Of a stretch of 64,000 bases of DNA, positions 1 to 7,546 are shown piece by piece (positions within the stretch are counted from its first letter, which is position 1; the number at the start of each line of letters is the position of its first letter). Under the pieces are notes generated by a model. The model saw nothing but the letters and a program-made list of their open reading frames with translations. It was not told the origin of the DNA and made no database searches. This DNA is from a bacterium (GTDB lineage Bacteria > Bdellovibrionota_C > UBA2361 > RFPC01). The position numbers and the translations under genes were made by a program. The stretch is taken from positions 1 through 64,000 of the forward strand of contig JAUIBK010000002.1 in the NCBI GenBank assembly GCA_030428205.1. The letters run 5' to 3'.

Positions 1-93
1 TAGTGTAACAGCTGTCCACTTGAATTGATAATTATAAAAGGTGTGTTTGTTCGAAAGGGTCTTCATTTTGCCTCCTAATTACAATTTAGGAGG

Positions 94-118
94 TGTCCAC
101 TTTTTGGGGGGAGGTTCA
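94..118. mobile_element. IS3-like terminal repeat, remnant
   Basis: The 25 bp beginning TGTCCACTTTTTGGGG and ending AGGTTCA resemble the terminal inverted repeat of IS3-family elements. A short 8-bp-arm hairpin (CCTCCTAA / TTAGGAGG, 71-93) lies directly before it. No transposase frame and no second end are visible in the window, so this is at most one end of an element continuing leftward or a decayed relic. The call rests on motif memory only. Confidence 0.3.
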
Positions 119-148
119 TCCCTCTCAGCTTTATTGTTATCTGTCAGT

Positions 149-340
149 CTAAGTCATTTTCGTTCGCATTATCAACAATGTAGCGTAACCAGTCACAAGA
201 GAAGCCGCCAAACCAATGATCATTCCAAGCCATATCCCAATCGGCTCAAACACCAGGTAGCCAACAATTGCATAGGTCACCACATTGAGTGAGATCGGGA
301 CTGCGAACGAAATCAGCGTGCCCCTGGGTCGAGTCAACAA
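149..340 (-). pseudogene. Membrane-protein C-terminal fragment (MATE-like?)
   Basis: A 63-codon frame encodes two hydrophobic helices (about residues 9-30 and 34-56) with the glycine-rich pattern GIWLGMIIGLA followed by a basic tail. This looks like the last two helices of a MATE-type exporter or a similar transporter, without the rest of the protein. It begins with TTG codons, has no ribosome site, and its first codons overlap the cupin-like fragment in another frame. I read it as the surviving 3' end of a deleted gene. The family assignment is weak. Confidence 0.35.
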
Positions 341-443
341 AGTAAACTTCCAGCGCGTTGCACTGTAGTGGAAACTGAAATCCCTTCAGGCTCTTCTGGG
401 TGAAGGTCGGCTCATCAGATATTCTCTTTAAATGTTCACTCAT
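300..443 (-). pseudogene. Truncated cupin-like gene start
   Basis: From the ATG at 443 the frame begins MSEHLKRISDEPTFTQ and continues LKGFQFPLQ and YFVDSTQGHADF. This resembles the N-terminal strands of small single-domain cupins of the type EEPTF...GHxxF. The frame then runs into unrelated residues and stops at 246, well before the cupin core, so the gene is broken. The junction with the membrane fragment lies at about 300-340. Similarity is judged by eye; what remains is too short for function. Confidence 0.35.
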
Positions 444-577
444 GTTGGAATCTTGAGGGGGCATATAACGGTATCGTTGACCGGTTTTCGGCCACTTAGT
501 ACTATGGCTTACCATGGCACATCCGAGGCCGAAAATCCGGTCAACCTTTTTGTTATCTTCCGTTTTGGAAGAGCTGT

Positions 578-853
578 TTAGTCTGAGCTACAACCGCAAG
601 AGTTCGAGGTACATCCGCAGTCATCGCCGTCATTTGAACAATGACAGGTCTCGTTCTCGGACTTCTGACAGTCGCATTTAGCTTCGCAATTGCAGTCACC
701 ATCGCAGTGACAGCCGTTGCATTCACATGTTTGCCCACAGGTACATCTTTGGCCTGCGTGACACCCACAGCTTTCGCCGGTGGCGAAAGCCGGTGGGACA
801 AGAAGGAACAGAGCCGCTACAAGCGACCCCAAGAATAAACGTCGTGTATTCAT
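578..853 (-). CDS. Exported cysteine-rich CxC-repeat protein
   Basis: A 91-residue protein with a clear signal peptide (MNTRRLFLGSLVAALFLLV, likely cleaved after FA near residue 24). The mature part of about 67 residues holds 18 cysteines, arranged as nine CxC pairs separated by polar or acidic residues. This composition suggests dense thiolate metal binding, as in metallothioneins, but the protein would act outside the cytoplasm. The start at 853 is chosen because AGGAG lies 8 nt upstream; a GTG three codons earlier overlaps that site. It follows another exported Cys/His protein (896-1285) by 42 bp on the same strand, probably one transcript. No family recognised; metal binding is inferred. 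Confidence 0.7.
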   Translation of the reverse strand: MNTRRLFLGSLVAALFLLVPPAFATGESCGCHAGQRCTCGQTCECNGCHCDGDCNCEAKCDCQKSENETCHCSNDGDDCGCTSNSCGCSSD

Positions 854-895
854 GAGAAACACTCCTAGTAAAAATAGATTAATAAAAAGGTCTAA

Positions 896-1285
896 CTAGG
901 TAGTGGGAATAGGTGGGCCTCGGACAGGAGCTACGAGTAAGTATAAGTCCTGCGTATAAGGACTGCTGAAGAGTTCCGGAGGCGGTTGTTTGACCGCGAA
1001 AGCGGAATAAACAACCGTAGAAAGCGTGGAGAGGAGAACTGGCGCAAGGTCTTTCTCAAGTGAGTCTGCCGAGCTGGTAGGTGTGACTAAATCAACATCT
1101 GAGGGATTAAGAACACAGAGGTGAATCGAGTCCGGGCACGGATGTTTTGGCGTTTCATTGGCAGGCTCTTCGTGGCAACAACTGTGGTCTTGAGGCGCTG
1201 CTTCGACACACTCACACAGACCCGGTAGCACCGGGAACACAAGAAGTGTGAAGAGTGTTATCAGTTGAAAAGCAAATCGGCTCAA
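896..1285 (-). CDS. Exported Cys/His-rich small protein, unknown function
   Basis: A 129-residue protein with an N-terminal hydrophobic signal (FQLITLFTLLVFPVLPGL), then a short Cys/His cluster (CECVEAA, HSCCHEE, HPCP, IHLC, roughly residues 24-57) and a proline-ending tail. The layout recalls small exported proteins found in heavy-metal resistance clusters, but no efflux pump or regulator is present nearby. The start is TTG, chosen because AGGAGG sits 5 nt upstream and a TATAAT hexamer lies just before that. It is the first gene of the pair with the CxC protein downstream. A metal-related role is inference. Confidence 0.6.
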   Translation of the reverse strand: MSRFAFQLITLFTLLVFPVLPGLCECVEAAPQDHSCCHEEPANETPKHPCPDSIHLCVLNPSDVDLVTPTSSADSLEKDLAPVLLSTLSTVVYSAFAVKQPPPELFSSPYTQDLYLLVAPVRGPPIPTT

Positions 1286-1304
1286 AAGAACCTCCTATCT
1301 TTCC

Positions 1305-1310
1305 ATTATA
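1305..1310 (-). promoter_or_regulatory. Putative -10 box for the Cys-rich gene pair
   Basis: On the minus strand a perfect TATAAT lies about 20 nt upstream of the TTG start at 1285, followed by AGGAGG. No convincing -35 hexamer is seen at 16-18 nt, so this may be an activator-dependent promoter. This would be expected if the pair is metal induced, but no regulator gene is adjacent. Confidence 0.4.
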
Positions 1311-1379
1311 CCATGGGGTGGCAAATCGCAGAAGGAGACCTAAACCAGCGGTTTTTGGGAGGAAGATAACGATTTAAGC

Positions 1380-1408
1380 CAGCGGGCTGAAGGTCCGCTG
1401 AGCTTTTT
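1380..1408. terminator. Possible hairpin terminator
   Basis: CAGCGG (1380-1385) pairs with CCGCTG (1395-1400) around a 9-nt loop, followed on the plus strand by AGCTTTTT. It lies just downstream of the minus-strand gene 1431-1730. The T-run is on the wrong side for that gene, so its role is uncertain. Confidence 0.3.
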
Positions 1409-1430
1409 GGTTAACTGGTAAACTAAAGTG

Positions 1431-1730
1431 CTAGCCTTGTGTCGGAGCAAGAGAGGTAATTTGCTCGAGTGGAATCATCTCTGTACTACCAGATCCACTC
1501 AATGGAGCATCCTTTAGCAGCCCACCAGAATAAAAAAGACGAAAATTTCCTACTCCAAGAGAGCTCCCCTCAACCTGGAGAGGAACGCCTAAAGCATACA
1601 CCCCTTCTAGGGAGTTTGGCCCTAATTCAAATTTTTCGCCTATAAAGTCAATGCGACTCTCAATCCCAAGACAAGCTCGTATGGAGGCTGTTAAAGGATT
1701 TGTTTCGGTTGCTGGCATGTTTTCGGACAT
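1431..1730 (-). CDS. Hypothetical protein, 99 aa
   Basis: A 99-residue protein without signal peptide or membrane segment. It has a Gly/Ser/Leu-rich pattern and a central stretch with ESRIDFIGEKFELGPNSL. I do not recognise a family. ATG at 1730; the only upstream Shine-Dalgarno candidate is GGAA about 10 nt away, and TATA-like sequence occurs about 30 nt upstream. It is isolated between two gaps. Codon use looks ordinary, so it is probably real. Confidence 0.45.
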   Translation of the reverse strand: MSENMPATETNPLTASIRACLGIESRIDFIGEKFELGPNSLEGVYALGVPLQVEGSSLGVGNFRLFYSGGLLKDAPLSGSGSTEMIPLEQITSLAPTQG

Positions 1731-2038
1731 AATCAGTCATTCCAAGAATATTACCGTAAGTATATAATGATACTAGAATCTGCATGTTACTCAACTGGCC
1801 AGTTAACAGTTAAGTAAACAACTTCGGCCAAATACGGTATTGGCTAGGTATCAATACTCCCTTCACTATAACCCTATGTATTAACTCGTCAAATTAAAAA
1901 TCCTGCTTGGTATCAATTTCTCCAGGATGGGTATCAAATACCATGCTGTTGTTTCCCCAAAATGGCAGGAACAATAGAAGTGCGTATTTCTACTGTTCAA
2001 ACCCTTCTGTAGATCTTTTGAAATGGTGGAAAAGCGGC
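1731..2038. other. Intergenic stretch, nothing identified
   Basis: About 300 bp without a supported gene. The motif GGTATCAA recurs three times (around 1854, 1909 and 1928), possibly by chance. No hairpin terminator with a T-run is evident for the CBS gene whose 3' end faces this gap. Confidence 0.5.
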
Positions 2039-2482
2039 TTATGCCACCTCATCATCAGGGTGTGTCCCACCGAGCTCGCGCAAAAGCTTCAGGTATGCTG
2101 CACACGCATCGCTCGTTGTAAAGATCCCAGCAAGGCGACCATTTTTCGTAACGAGCACAGAGCCTATTTTTCGTTTGATCATCTCTTCTAAGACAACTTC
2201 AAGGTTAGTGTTGAGATCTACGACATAAGGATCTTTTCGTAAAATGTCTTCAACCTTAAGACGCTTATCGGCGCCAAAATCAACTACTGGATCGAGTGCC
2301 CACTTAATATCACGATCAGAGACAACGCCAAGCAGCTCTTCGTCTTCTGAAACTGGAAGATGACGGAGATCGTGTTCAGCCATGAGCTCGCGAGCTTCTT
2401 CTAAGGTCTGTGTGATTTCGACCGTGTAGGGAAATGGTGTCATCACAGATTTTACGTGTACTGGGAGGTGAGGTTTTATCAT
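2039..2482 (-). CDS. CBS-domain pair protein
   Basis: A 147-residue cytoplasmic protein made of two CBS domains. The first (about residues 12-68) has VMTPFPYTV, DLRHLPV and VVSDRDI; the second (about 75-130) has LRKDPYVVD, IGSVLV and GIFTTSDA. Paired CBS modules bind adenine nucleotides and often act as stand-alone energy or signal sensors; the ligand cannot be told from sequence. The start at 2482 uses AGGGTG, which overlaps the TAG of ispA upstream. The 12-bp gap makes co-transcription with ispA and folC likely. Confidence 0.85.
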   Translation of the reverse strand: MIKPHLPVHVKSVMTPFPYTVEITQTLEEARELMAEHDLRHLPVSEDEELLGVVSDRDIKWALDPVVDFGADKRLKVEDILRKDPYVVDLNTNLEVVLEEMIKRKIGSVLVTKNGRLAGIFTTSDACAAYLKLLRELGGTHPDDEVA

Positions 2483-2494
2483 CTTGTGTACACC

Positions 2495-3430
2495 CTACTT
2501 TGTTGGTTCGTCCTTGAGAAGACGGTTTCTCACTTCATACACTCTCTGCTTTAACTGCGCCATAAGGAGTGAAAAAAGAGGAGCGTCTGTTGGCGTAGGA
2601 AGAGCTGCAAGAAGATGTGCCAGTGCAATTTGCACCTCATCTTCATGTTGCATGAGGAGCCGTTGGCCCTCTTCCTTATGATCTTGTGAAAAAAGAGTTT
2701 GGCGCTCATTTCGTGCGTCACTACTCTCTGGTCTTCCCCGATCGCATGTCCCACCGTAAACATCAATAAAGTCATCTGCTGCTTGAAAATAAAGCCCTAC
2801 GGCCTTGCCTAGCTCATTTGCAAGTGGGGCTAACTCTTGTTCACTTGGGTGCCCTAAAACGGCAAATGAAAGTGCTGTACGAAAGAGTGATGCTGTTTTT
2901 TTTAGGTGAAGATCTAAAATCTGGTTAATAGATGTGCGCTCTAAAATATCAATCTGCTGGCCTTCACACACATCACAAAAACTCTTTGCCAACATTGCAC
3001 TTGCTCGAGCACCAAAGCGATCCTCGATACCACCACGTGAGGTAGCAACACACTGCTGTGCTAAGCCAATCAAGTAATCTCCAGCAAGTACCGCCGTTGC
3101 TTCACCAAACTTCTTATGGCAAGAAGGTTGGTTCCTACGAAAATCATCATCGTCTAATGCCGGGAGATCATCGTGGACAAGAGTTGAACAGTGCACTAGC
3201 TCTAGGGCAACGCCGCGGTGCAGCACTTCGAGTGGGTCGCGACCAATATCTAAGGCTAATCCGAGTACAAAGAGTGGACGAATTCTCTTTCCACCACCAA
3301 GAACAGCGTAGCGCACCGCCGATCGTAACGGCTCAGAGACTGCTGAGAGCTCAAGGACAGCGCACAACTCTTCCTCAACAAGATCTCTCAGTGAAGGAAG
3401 AGAAGGTAGTTTTTGCTTTTCAGCTAACAT
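2495..3430 (-). CDS. ispA: Polyprenyl diphosphate synthase (geranyl/farnesyl type)
   Basis: A 311-residue class I trans-prenyltransferase. It shows GGGKRIRP near residue 47, the first Asp-rich motif in HDDLPALDDDDFRR, and the second as DDFID. The extended DDxxxxD first motif is typical of bacterial farnesyl or geranylgeranyl synthases. It condenses IPP with allylic diphosphates for quinone, carotenoid or undecaprenyl precursors; chain length is not decidable by eye. It lies 19 bp after folC and 12 bp before the CBS gene on the same strand. ATG at 3430 has only a weak ribosome site. Confidence 0.9.
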   Translation of the reverse strand: MLAEKQKLPSLPSLRDLVEEELCAVLELSAVSEPLRSAVRYAVLGGGKRIRPLFVLGLALDIGRDPLEVLHRGVALELVHCSTLVHDDLPALDDDDFRRNQPSCHKKFGEATAVLAGDYLIGLAQQCVATSRGGIEDRFGARASAMLAKSFCDVCEGQQIDILERTSINQILDLHLKKTASLFRTALSFAVLGHPSEQELAPLANELGKAVGLYFQAADDFIDVYGGTCDRGRPESSDARNERQTLFSQDHKEEGQRLLMQHEDEVQIALAHLLAALPTPTDAPLFSLLMAQLKQRVYEVRNRLLKDEPTK

Positions 3431-3449
3431 ATTGATACAACTAAAGAAT

Positions 3450-4754
3450 TTACCAGACGCTTACTTCCGGTAGCCCGAGCTCTTCTCTTACAGAAGCCAC
3501 CATATACATTGACCCTACTACAACCAGAGGAGTACCTGCGTCGGTGGCATGTAATGCTTCGTTTACTGCTTGAGTATAGTTCATCGAACACTCAATTGCA
3601 CTTATTTGGTTACTCGATAGATAATCGACAAGTGCTGAAGCAGGAAGTGCGCGTTTAGACTTTGGCTCAAGCACAAAGACACGTGCTGCAAACGGGGCTA
3701 ACTCCCCCACCATCTCTTGCCAACGCTTTGTTTGTAGTACACCAAAGAGAAAGTTCACGCTCTCCATGCCACGTGCTTTGAGGTAAGCTGTGAGAGTCTT
3801 TATCCCCTCTACGTTGTGGGCACAGTCTAGAAGAACCTCCCTTCCCTCAATTGTTTGACTTTCAAGGCGTGCTGGCCAATGTACTGTGCTAGCTAAAGGA
3901 AGGAGCGGAGTAAGGCTTTCTCCTGTTTTCTCCATTACTCGGAGTGCTATAGCGGCATTATCTAACTGATGTGCTCCTGCAAGGGACACCTCAAACTCAT
4001 AGTTGTCTTGCTCTGAACTGTATGTAGCTCGCGCTTCACTTTGAGGGATCAGATCAAAGTCTTTTCCTAGCATAGAGACACTTGCTCCTACTTTCTCCGT
4101 TACACGATAGACTTCCTGGAGCTCACCGTTCCTGAGCCGTCCTACGACAACTTGAGCTCCAGGTTTAATAATTTGTGCTTTGTCACGGGCTATGAGAGTC
4201 GTGCTGGAGCCTAAAATATGCTCATGATCACGGCCAATACTGACTATCACGTTTGCTTTTGGAGCCGAGAGAACATTTGTAGCATCTTTCATCCCTCCCA
4301 GTCCTACCTCAATCACGGCTTTATCAACCGCTTCTTCTCGAAAAGACAGGAAGGCAGTGGCAGTTACAAACTCGAAATAGGTAAGTTCCACTCCTATCGA
4401 GTCTGCAGCACCTCGTACCACACCAAGGTATCTATCAAGCTTCTCATCATGAATAGGGAGGCCATCAAGACGAATCCGCTCATTTACGTGACAGAGGTGA
4501 GGAGAGGAAGAAAAACCTACTCGACGTCGATTATTCTTAGCTTGATTATCTGTATAAGAGAGAAAGGAAGCTAGAAACGCACAGGTTGAGCCTTTTCCGT
4601 TTGTACCTGTGACGTGATAGGTGTCGTAGAAGTTTTGAGGGTTATCAAGGAGAGCAAGAACTGACTTGATATTATCGAGTGTGTAGTCAAAGCCCCCCTT
4701 CCACTCTTCTAAGGTTGAGAGGTATTCTATATTGGTGTAGTGCTCACTAGCCAT
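3450..4754 (-). CDS. folC: Folylpolyglutamate / dihydrofolate synthase
   Basis: A 434-residue Mur-ligase-superfamily enzyme. The P-loop VTGTNGKGST lies near residue 48, followed by SSPHLCHVNERI, VIEVGLGGMKDATN and DCAHN in the C-terminal domain. It adds glutamate to (dihydro)folate using ATP, in the cytoplasm. ATG at 4754 follows a purine-rich GAGAGAGGG. First gene of a minus-strand run with ispA and the CBS gene. The parS-like sites lie between it and parB. Confidence 0.9.
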   Translation of the reverse strand: MASEHYTNIEYLSTLEEWKGGFDYTLDNIKSVLALLDNPQNFYDTYHVTGTNGKGSTCAFLASFLSYTDNQAKNNRRRVGFSSSPHLCHVNERIRLDGLPIHDEKLDRYLGVVRGAADSIGVELTYFEFVTATAFLSFREEAVDKAVIEVGLGGMKDATNVLSAPKANVIVSIGRDHEHILGSSTTLIARDKAQIIKPGAQVVVGRLRNGELQEVYRVTEKVGASVSMLGKDFDLIPQSEARATYSSEQDNYEFEVSLAGAHQLDNAAIALRVMEKTGESLTPLLPLASTVHWPARLESQTIEGREVLLDCAHNVEGIKTLTAYLKARGMESVNFLFGVLQTKRWQEMVGELAPFAARVFVLEPKSKRALPASALVDYLSSNQISAIECSMNYTQAVNEALHATDAGTPLVVVGSMYMVASVREELGLPEVSVW

Positions 4755-4969
4755 AGGCCCTCTCTCCTTTCTTCCAGTTGCTCATAGGCCTCTGCCATAA
4801 TTTTGGTCTAGGAGCAAAAACTATTGCTACCTTGTATACCGCAAGTAAGACAAATACCCCCGCAAGAACCCACAAGACCTTTCAGTGAGGATCGCCTTCT
4901 GCTTTCCCACCGATCCTCACAACCGAGCATTCTCATTAGCGGAGAGTATAAAAACTTGGTGACATAAGG

Positions 4970-5098
4970 TGTACCACCGTGGGACACAAAGTTATCCACT
5001 TAGAATATCTTGAATGTAGGTAATGTTAACCAAACTATCGACAGGATGTGAACAGGTGTACCACCGTGGGACAAGCAAGGCTGTACCACCGTGGTACG
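4970..5098. promoter_or_regulatory. parS: Three parS-like palindromic sites
   Basis: A 17-bp motif TGTACCACCGTGGGACA occurs at 4970-4986 and 5057-5073, and a third copy at 5082-5098 reads TGTACCACCGTGGTACG. The third contains a perfect palindrome GTACCAC-C-GTGGTAC (5083-5097). The sites sit immediately downstream of parB, where ParB-binding centromeres are often placed. They differ from the usual chromosomal parS (TGTTTCACGTGAAACA). Binding by this ParB is an inference from position and symmetry. Confidence 0.7.
4992..5000 (+). promoter_or_regulatory. DnaA-box-like nonamer
   Basis: TTATCCACT matches 8 of 9 positions of the DnaA box TTATCCACA, and lies just after the first parS-like site. A single box is weak evidence, but an intergenic position next to a partition locus makes it worth recording. 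Confidence 0.35.
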
Positions 5099-5106
5099 GC
5101 AAAGTG

Positions 5107-5976
5107 TTATTCGCTAATAAGCTTGCGAAAGAGTTCTTGTAGGTCGTCGTTAGAGTAAAAATCTACCGTTAAACGCCCAGCTTCAAGATCTGAGTTGTTA
5201 CGTACCATTTTAACCTTCAGACCAAGTGCGCGTTGAATCTCATCGACAATTCTCCGATCTTCTGGAGAAAGCTCTAAAGGAGTCTTCTTAGACTCCTGCT
5301 CGGCTCCTTTATCGAGGCCTTTCTTGATTTGTTGACGGGTGAGTGTGTCGAGGTCCTTTAAGTAGCTCGCTCGAATCTCTTCATCATCAATTTTAGCAAG
5401 TAGCAATACCTTTGATTCTGCAGCTCCTTGCCTTAGAGCGTTTAAAAGGTCATCTGGAAGCTCTAAAATATCAAGACTTCTCTGCACCATGCTCTTTGAG
5501 ATGCCTAGCCTATCAGCCACCTGCCGAATACTAAGCTCAAATGTTTCTTTTAGAGCACCAATAGCGTGAGCACGTTCAAGAGGGGTAAGATCGGCTCTTT
5601 GTAGGTTTTCAACAAGTTGAACCGCTAAGGTAGCCTCTCCAGTAGTATCATCCTCTTGGCTTATGATAACTGGAACCATATCGAGACCAGCCATTCCTGA
5701 GGCTCGAAGCCTTCGCTCACCAGCGACGAGTTGGTAACGTCCCCTCTCCTTTCCAGGCTTTACAAGAAGTGGACTAAGAACTCCATACGTTCCTATCGAC
5801 TCTGCTAGCTCTTGAAGCTTTTCTTCATCAAAATGAACACGAGGTTGATTTGGGTCTCTATCGATAACAGAGAGTTTTACCTCACGGTAAGGAATAGCTG
5901 GCCGAGAAGCTCTGTCTCCTAGTGCTGGGCCGTTAAATAGTGGGTTATGCGTGAACGCAAGCTTTCGCTTTGCCAT
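5107..5976 (-). CDS. parB: ParB partition protein (CTPase clamp)
   Basis: A 289-residue ParB/Spo0J-family protein. The N-terminal domain has DPNQPRVHFDEEKL, the ENLQRADLTPLE box and the CTP-binding GERRLRAS. The central helix-turn-helix is ADRLGISKSMVQRSL, and the C-terminal part is a dimerisation region. It would load on parS and slide, acting with ParA in DNA segregation. Its start lies within the 3' end of parA (32-bp overlap), so the two are translationally coupled. Three palindromes lie directly downstream. The family is certain; whether it serves a chromosome or a large plasmid is open. Confidence 0.93.
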   Translation of the reverse strand: MAKRKLAFTHNPLFNGPALGDRASRPAIPYREVKLSVIDRDPNQPRVHFDEEKLQELAESIGTYGVLSPLLVKPGKERGRYQLVAGERRLRASGMAGLDMVPVIISQEDDTTGEATLAVQLVENLQRADLTPLERAHAIGALKETFELSIRQVADRLGISKSMVQRSLDILELPDDLLNALRQGAAESKVLLLAKIDDEEIRASYLKDLDTLTRQQIKKGLDKGAEQESKKTPLELSPEDRRIVDEIQRALGLKVKMVRNNSDLEAGRLTVDFYSNDDLQELFRKLISE

Positions 5977-6766
5977 GTAGGACCTCCTCAGCTAATGCAT
6001 TGTAATCTTCAGCACCACTAGATTTTGGTGCATGCTCAAAAATAGTCATTCCTTGTGAAGGAGCTTCAGCAAGGGAGACATTTTGTTTAATAACTGTATC
6101 AAAAACGAGATCACCGAAGTAGTCTCGAATCGTATCGGCCACAGCTCGCGCAAGACGCTTACGGTTATCGTGCATGCAAATAAGCACACCACCAACAAGG
6201 AGCTCTGGATTGTACACGGATCTCACTTGGTCAATTGTATCGAGGAGCTGGCGTACGCCGTGTAGGGCTAAATACTCGCTTTGAACTGGAACGATGACCT
6301 TCTCTACAGCAGCAAGAGCATTAAGAGAAAGCAGTCCAAGAGCTGGAGGGCAATCGATAAGAATAGAGTCATAGTCATTTTTTACATTTGCAAGAGCACG
6401 CTTGAGGATAAGCTCTCGTCCGACCACACCACCGAGTTCGAGATCGGCTGCACTCAGGAGCAAACTTGATGGAACGACATCGAGATTTTCAGAGCGAGGA
6501 AGAACGACCTGCTTGATATCCTTTGTTCCTTTTAGTACGTCATAAATAGTGTGCTCAAAAGCAGCCTCAAGATTACCGAGATCGTCTGCAGCTTCAGGAT
6601 CGGGAGATGGGGTCAGGCCGAGGTGCGTAGAGAGGTTGCTTTGCGCATCGATATCAACAAGGAGTACTTTTTGTCCTCGCTCAGCTAATGCGGCACCTAG
6701 GTTAACAGTAGTCGTGGTTTTACCCACGCCCCCTTTTTGATTCACAACTCCAAAGATTTCAGCCAC
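5945..6766 (-). CDS. parA: ParA partition ATPase
   Basis: A 273-residue ParA/Soj-type ATPase without the N-terminal DNA-binding extension of P1-type plasmid ParAs. The deviant Walker A NQKGGVGKTTTT (residues 9-20, Lys11 and Lys16), Walker A' DIDAQSNLS and Walker B ILIDCPPALG are intact. It drives ParB-parS complexes over the nucleoid. The GTG start at 6766 is supported by AAGGAG 8 nt upstream. First gene of the parAB pair. The upstream 700-bp gap separates it from the divergent repA gene, the usual arrangement of plasmid and chromid replication modules. Confidence 0.93.
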   Translation of the reverse strand: MAEIFGVVNQKGGVGKTTTTVNLGAALAERGQKVLLVDIDAQSNLSTHLGLTPSPDPEAADDLGNLEAAFEHTIYDVLKGTKDIKQVVLPRSENLDVVPSSLLLSAADLELGGVVGRELILKRALANVKNDYDSILIDCPPALGLLSLNALAAVEKVIVPVQSEYLALHGVRQLLDTIDQVRSVYNPELLVGGVLICMHDNRKRLARAVADTIRDYFGDLVFDTVIKQNVSLAEAPSQGMTIFEHAPKSSGAEDYNALAEEVLHGKAKACVHA

Positions 6767-7090
6767 TTTACTTGCTCCTTATACCCTTGTTAGATCGGGG
6801 AAAAATGTCGTGATCTGGTATAATAAATCTACCATATGAATACCAGAACATTGTCATCAGAATCTACAATTCACACATTATAATTAGTGAACATTATTGT
6901 GATGCCGGGTAAGAAAATCGTTCGATTCCTTATGTCGTGTCACGTTATAGAATCAAGACTTGCCTGAGTAAAGATGTGGCAATATTCTCGCGACATAATG
7001 CTCAGGTTTTTAGTGCCTCGATTCTCCACCACTATCTACTTATCAGACACCATCTCTGTTCTCTCTCTCTAATTTAGTTATGTTTAGGAT

Positions 7091-7170
7091 TAAACCGCAA
7101 AGACGCTAAGGCGCTAAGGGGTTGAATTCTCTATTAAAGTTACTTTGCGACTTAGCGTCTTTGCGGTTAA
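7091..7170. repeat. Palindromic repeat, family A
   Basis: Left arm TAAACCGCAAAGACGCTAAGG and right arm ending TTAGCGTCTTTGCGGTTAA form a long hairpin with about 35 nt between them. The arms are built of units of about 9 bp. Related copies lie at 27453-27502 and 43011-43082. It is not next to a gene end here, so it is not simply a terminator. Confidence 0.8.
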
Positions 7171-7235
7171 CCCACTTCAGTGACACCGCCAGACTAAAGC
7201 AATTACGCCCACTCACGGTGAATCAAAAATAGCTC

Positions 7236-7325
7236 TCGTGTATGGAAGAAAGAAATAGTCGTGTATCGGAAAGTAAAGATATCGGTCTTGGGCGTAAGGA
7301 GGTATCGGTTTTGGAAGTAAGTATC
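7236..7325. repeat. Iteron-like direct repeats upstream of repA
   Basis: TCGTGTATGGAAG (7236) and TCGTGTATCGGAAAG (7259) repeat. They are followed by two 19-bp copies beginning TATCGG at 7280 and 7303 (TATCGGTCTTGGGCGTAAG and TATCGGTTTTGGAAGTAAG, 15 of 19 identical, 23-bp period). CGTGCAT also occurs twice in 7328-7378. Iterons are the usual binding sites of plasmid initiators, so these may be RepA sites. The repeats are imperfect and the function is inferred. Confidence 0.5.
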
Positions 7326-7546
7326 AACGTGCATTGAGACCTACTTTATCGTGTTTGAACATAAAAAGTAACGTGCATACAAATAAATTTCTTTAGATAA
7401 ATTATCAAAATCATTGAAATTTAAGGCCGCTTACTTTAAAACATCTAAACTTACTACTCGTTGTGAAACTAACAAAAAGTAAGTACTTTTTTTTTGATTT
7501 CTGTTTTTGTTTTGTTTGCTTTCATTCAACACTAACTTCGCTTCTT

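Larger units (their letters stand above)
6767..7546. other. parA-repA intergenic region, putative replication origin
   Basis: This 780-bp gap between divergent parA and repA is AT-rich at its right end (7377-7465). It contains one palindromic repeat (7091-7170) and a block of imperfect direct repeats (7236-7325). The arrangement of initiator gene, iteron-like repeats, AT-rich stretch and partition genes is that of a plasmid-type origin. No gene is supported inside it. Confidence 0.5.

Noticed and set aside
1907..2191. 94-codon plus-strand frame opposite the CBS gene end
   Set aside because: Half of it is antisense to the CBS gene and the composition is Cys/Lys-random; treated as a shadow.
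4808..4999. 63-codon minus-strand frame across the parS region
   Set aside because: It covers parS-like site 1 and the DnaA-like box, has no ribosome site, and its residues show no pattern; the conserved signal here is at DNA level.
7091..7170. CRISPR-like repeat
   Set aside because: Units are mirrored as one palindrome with no regularly spaced unique spacers and no cas genes in the window.
7463..7546. N-terminal extension of RepA from the GTG at 7463
   Set aside because: The extra 28 residues are Phe/Cys-rich, without a ribosome site, and precede the family's conserved start region.
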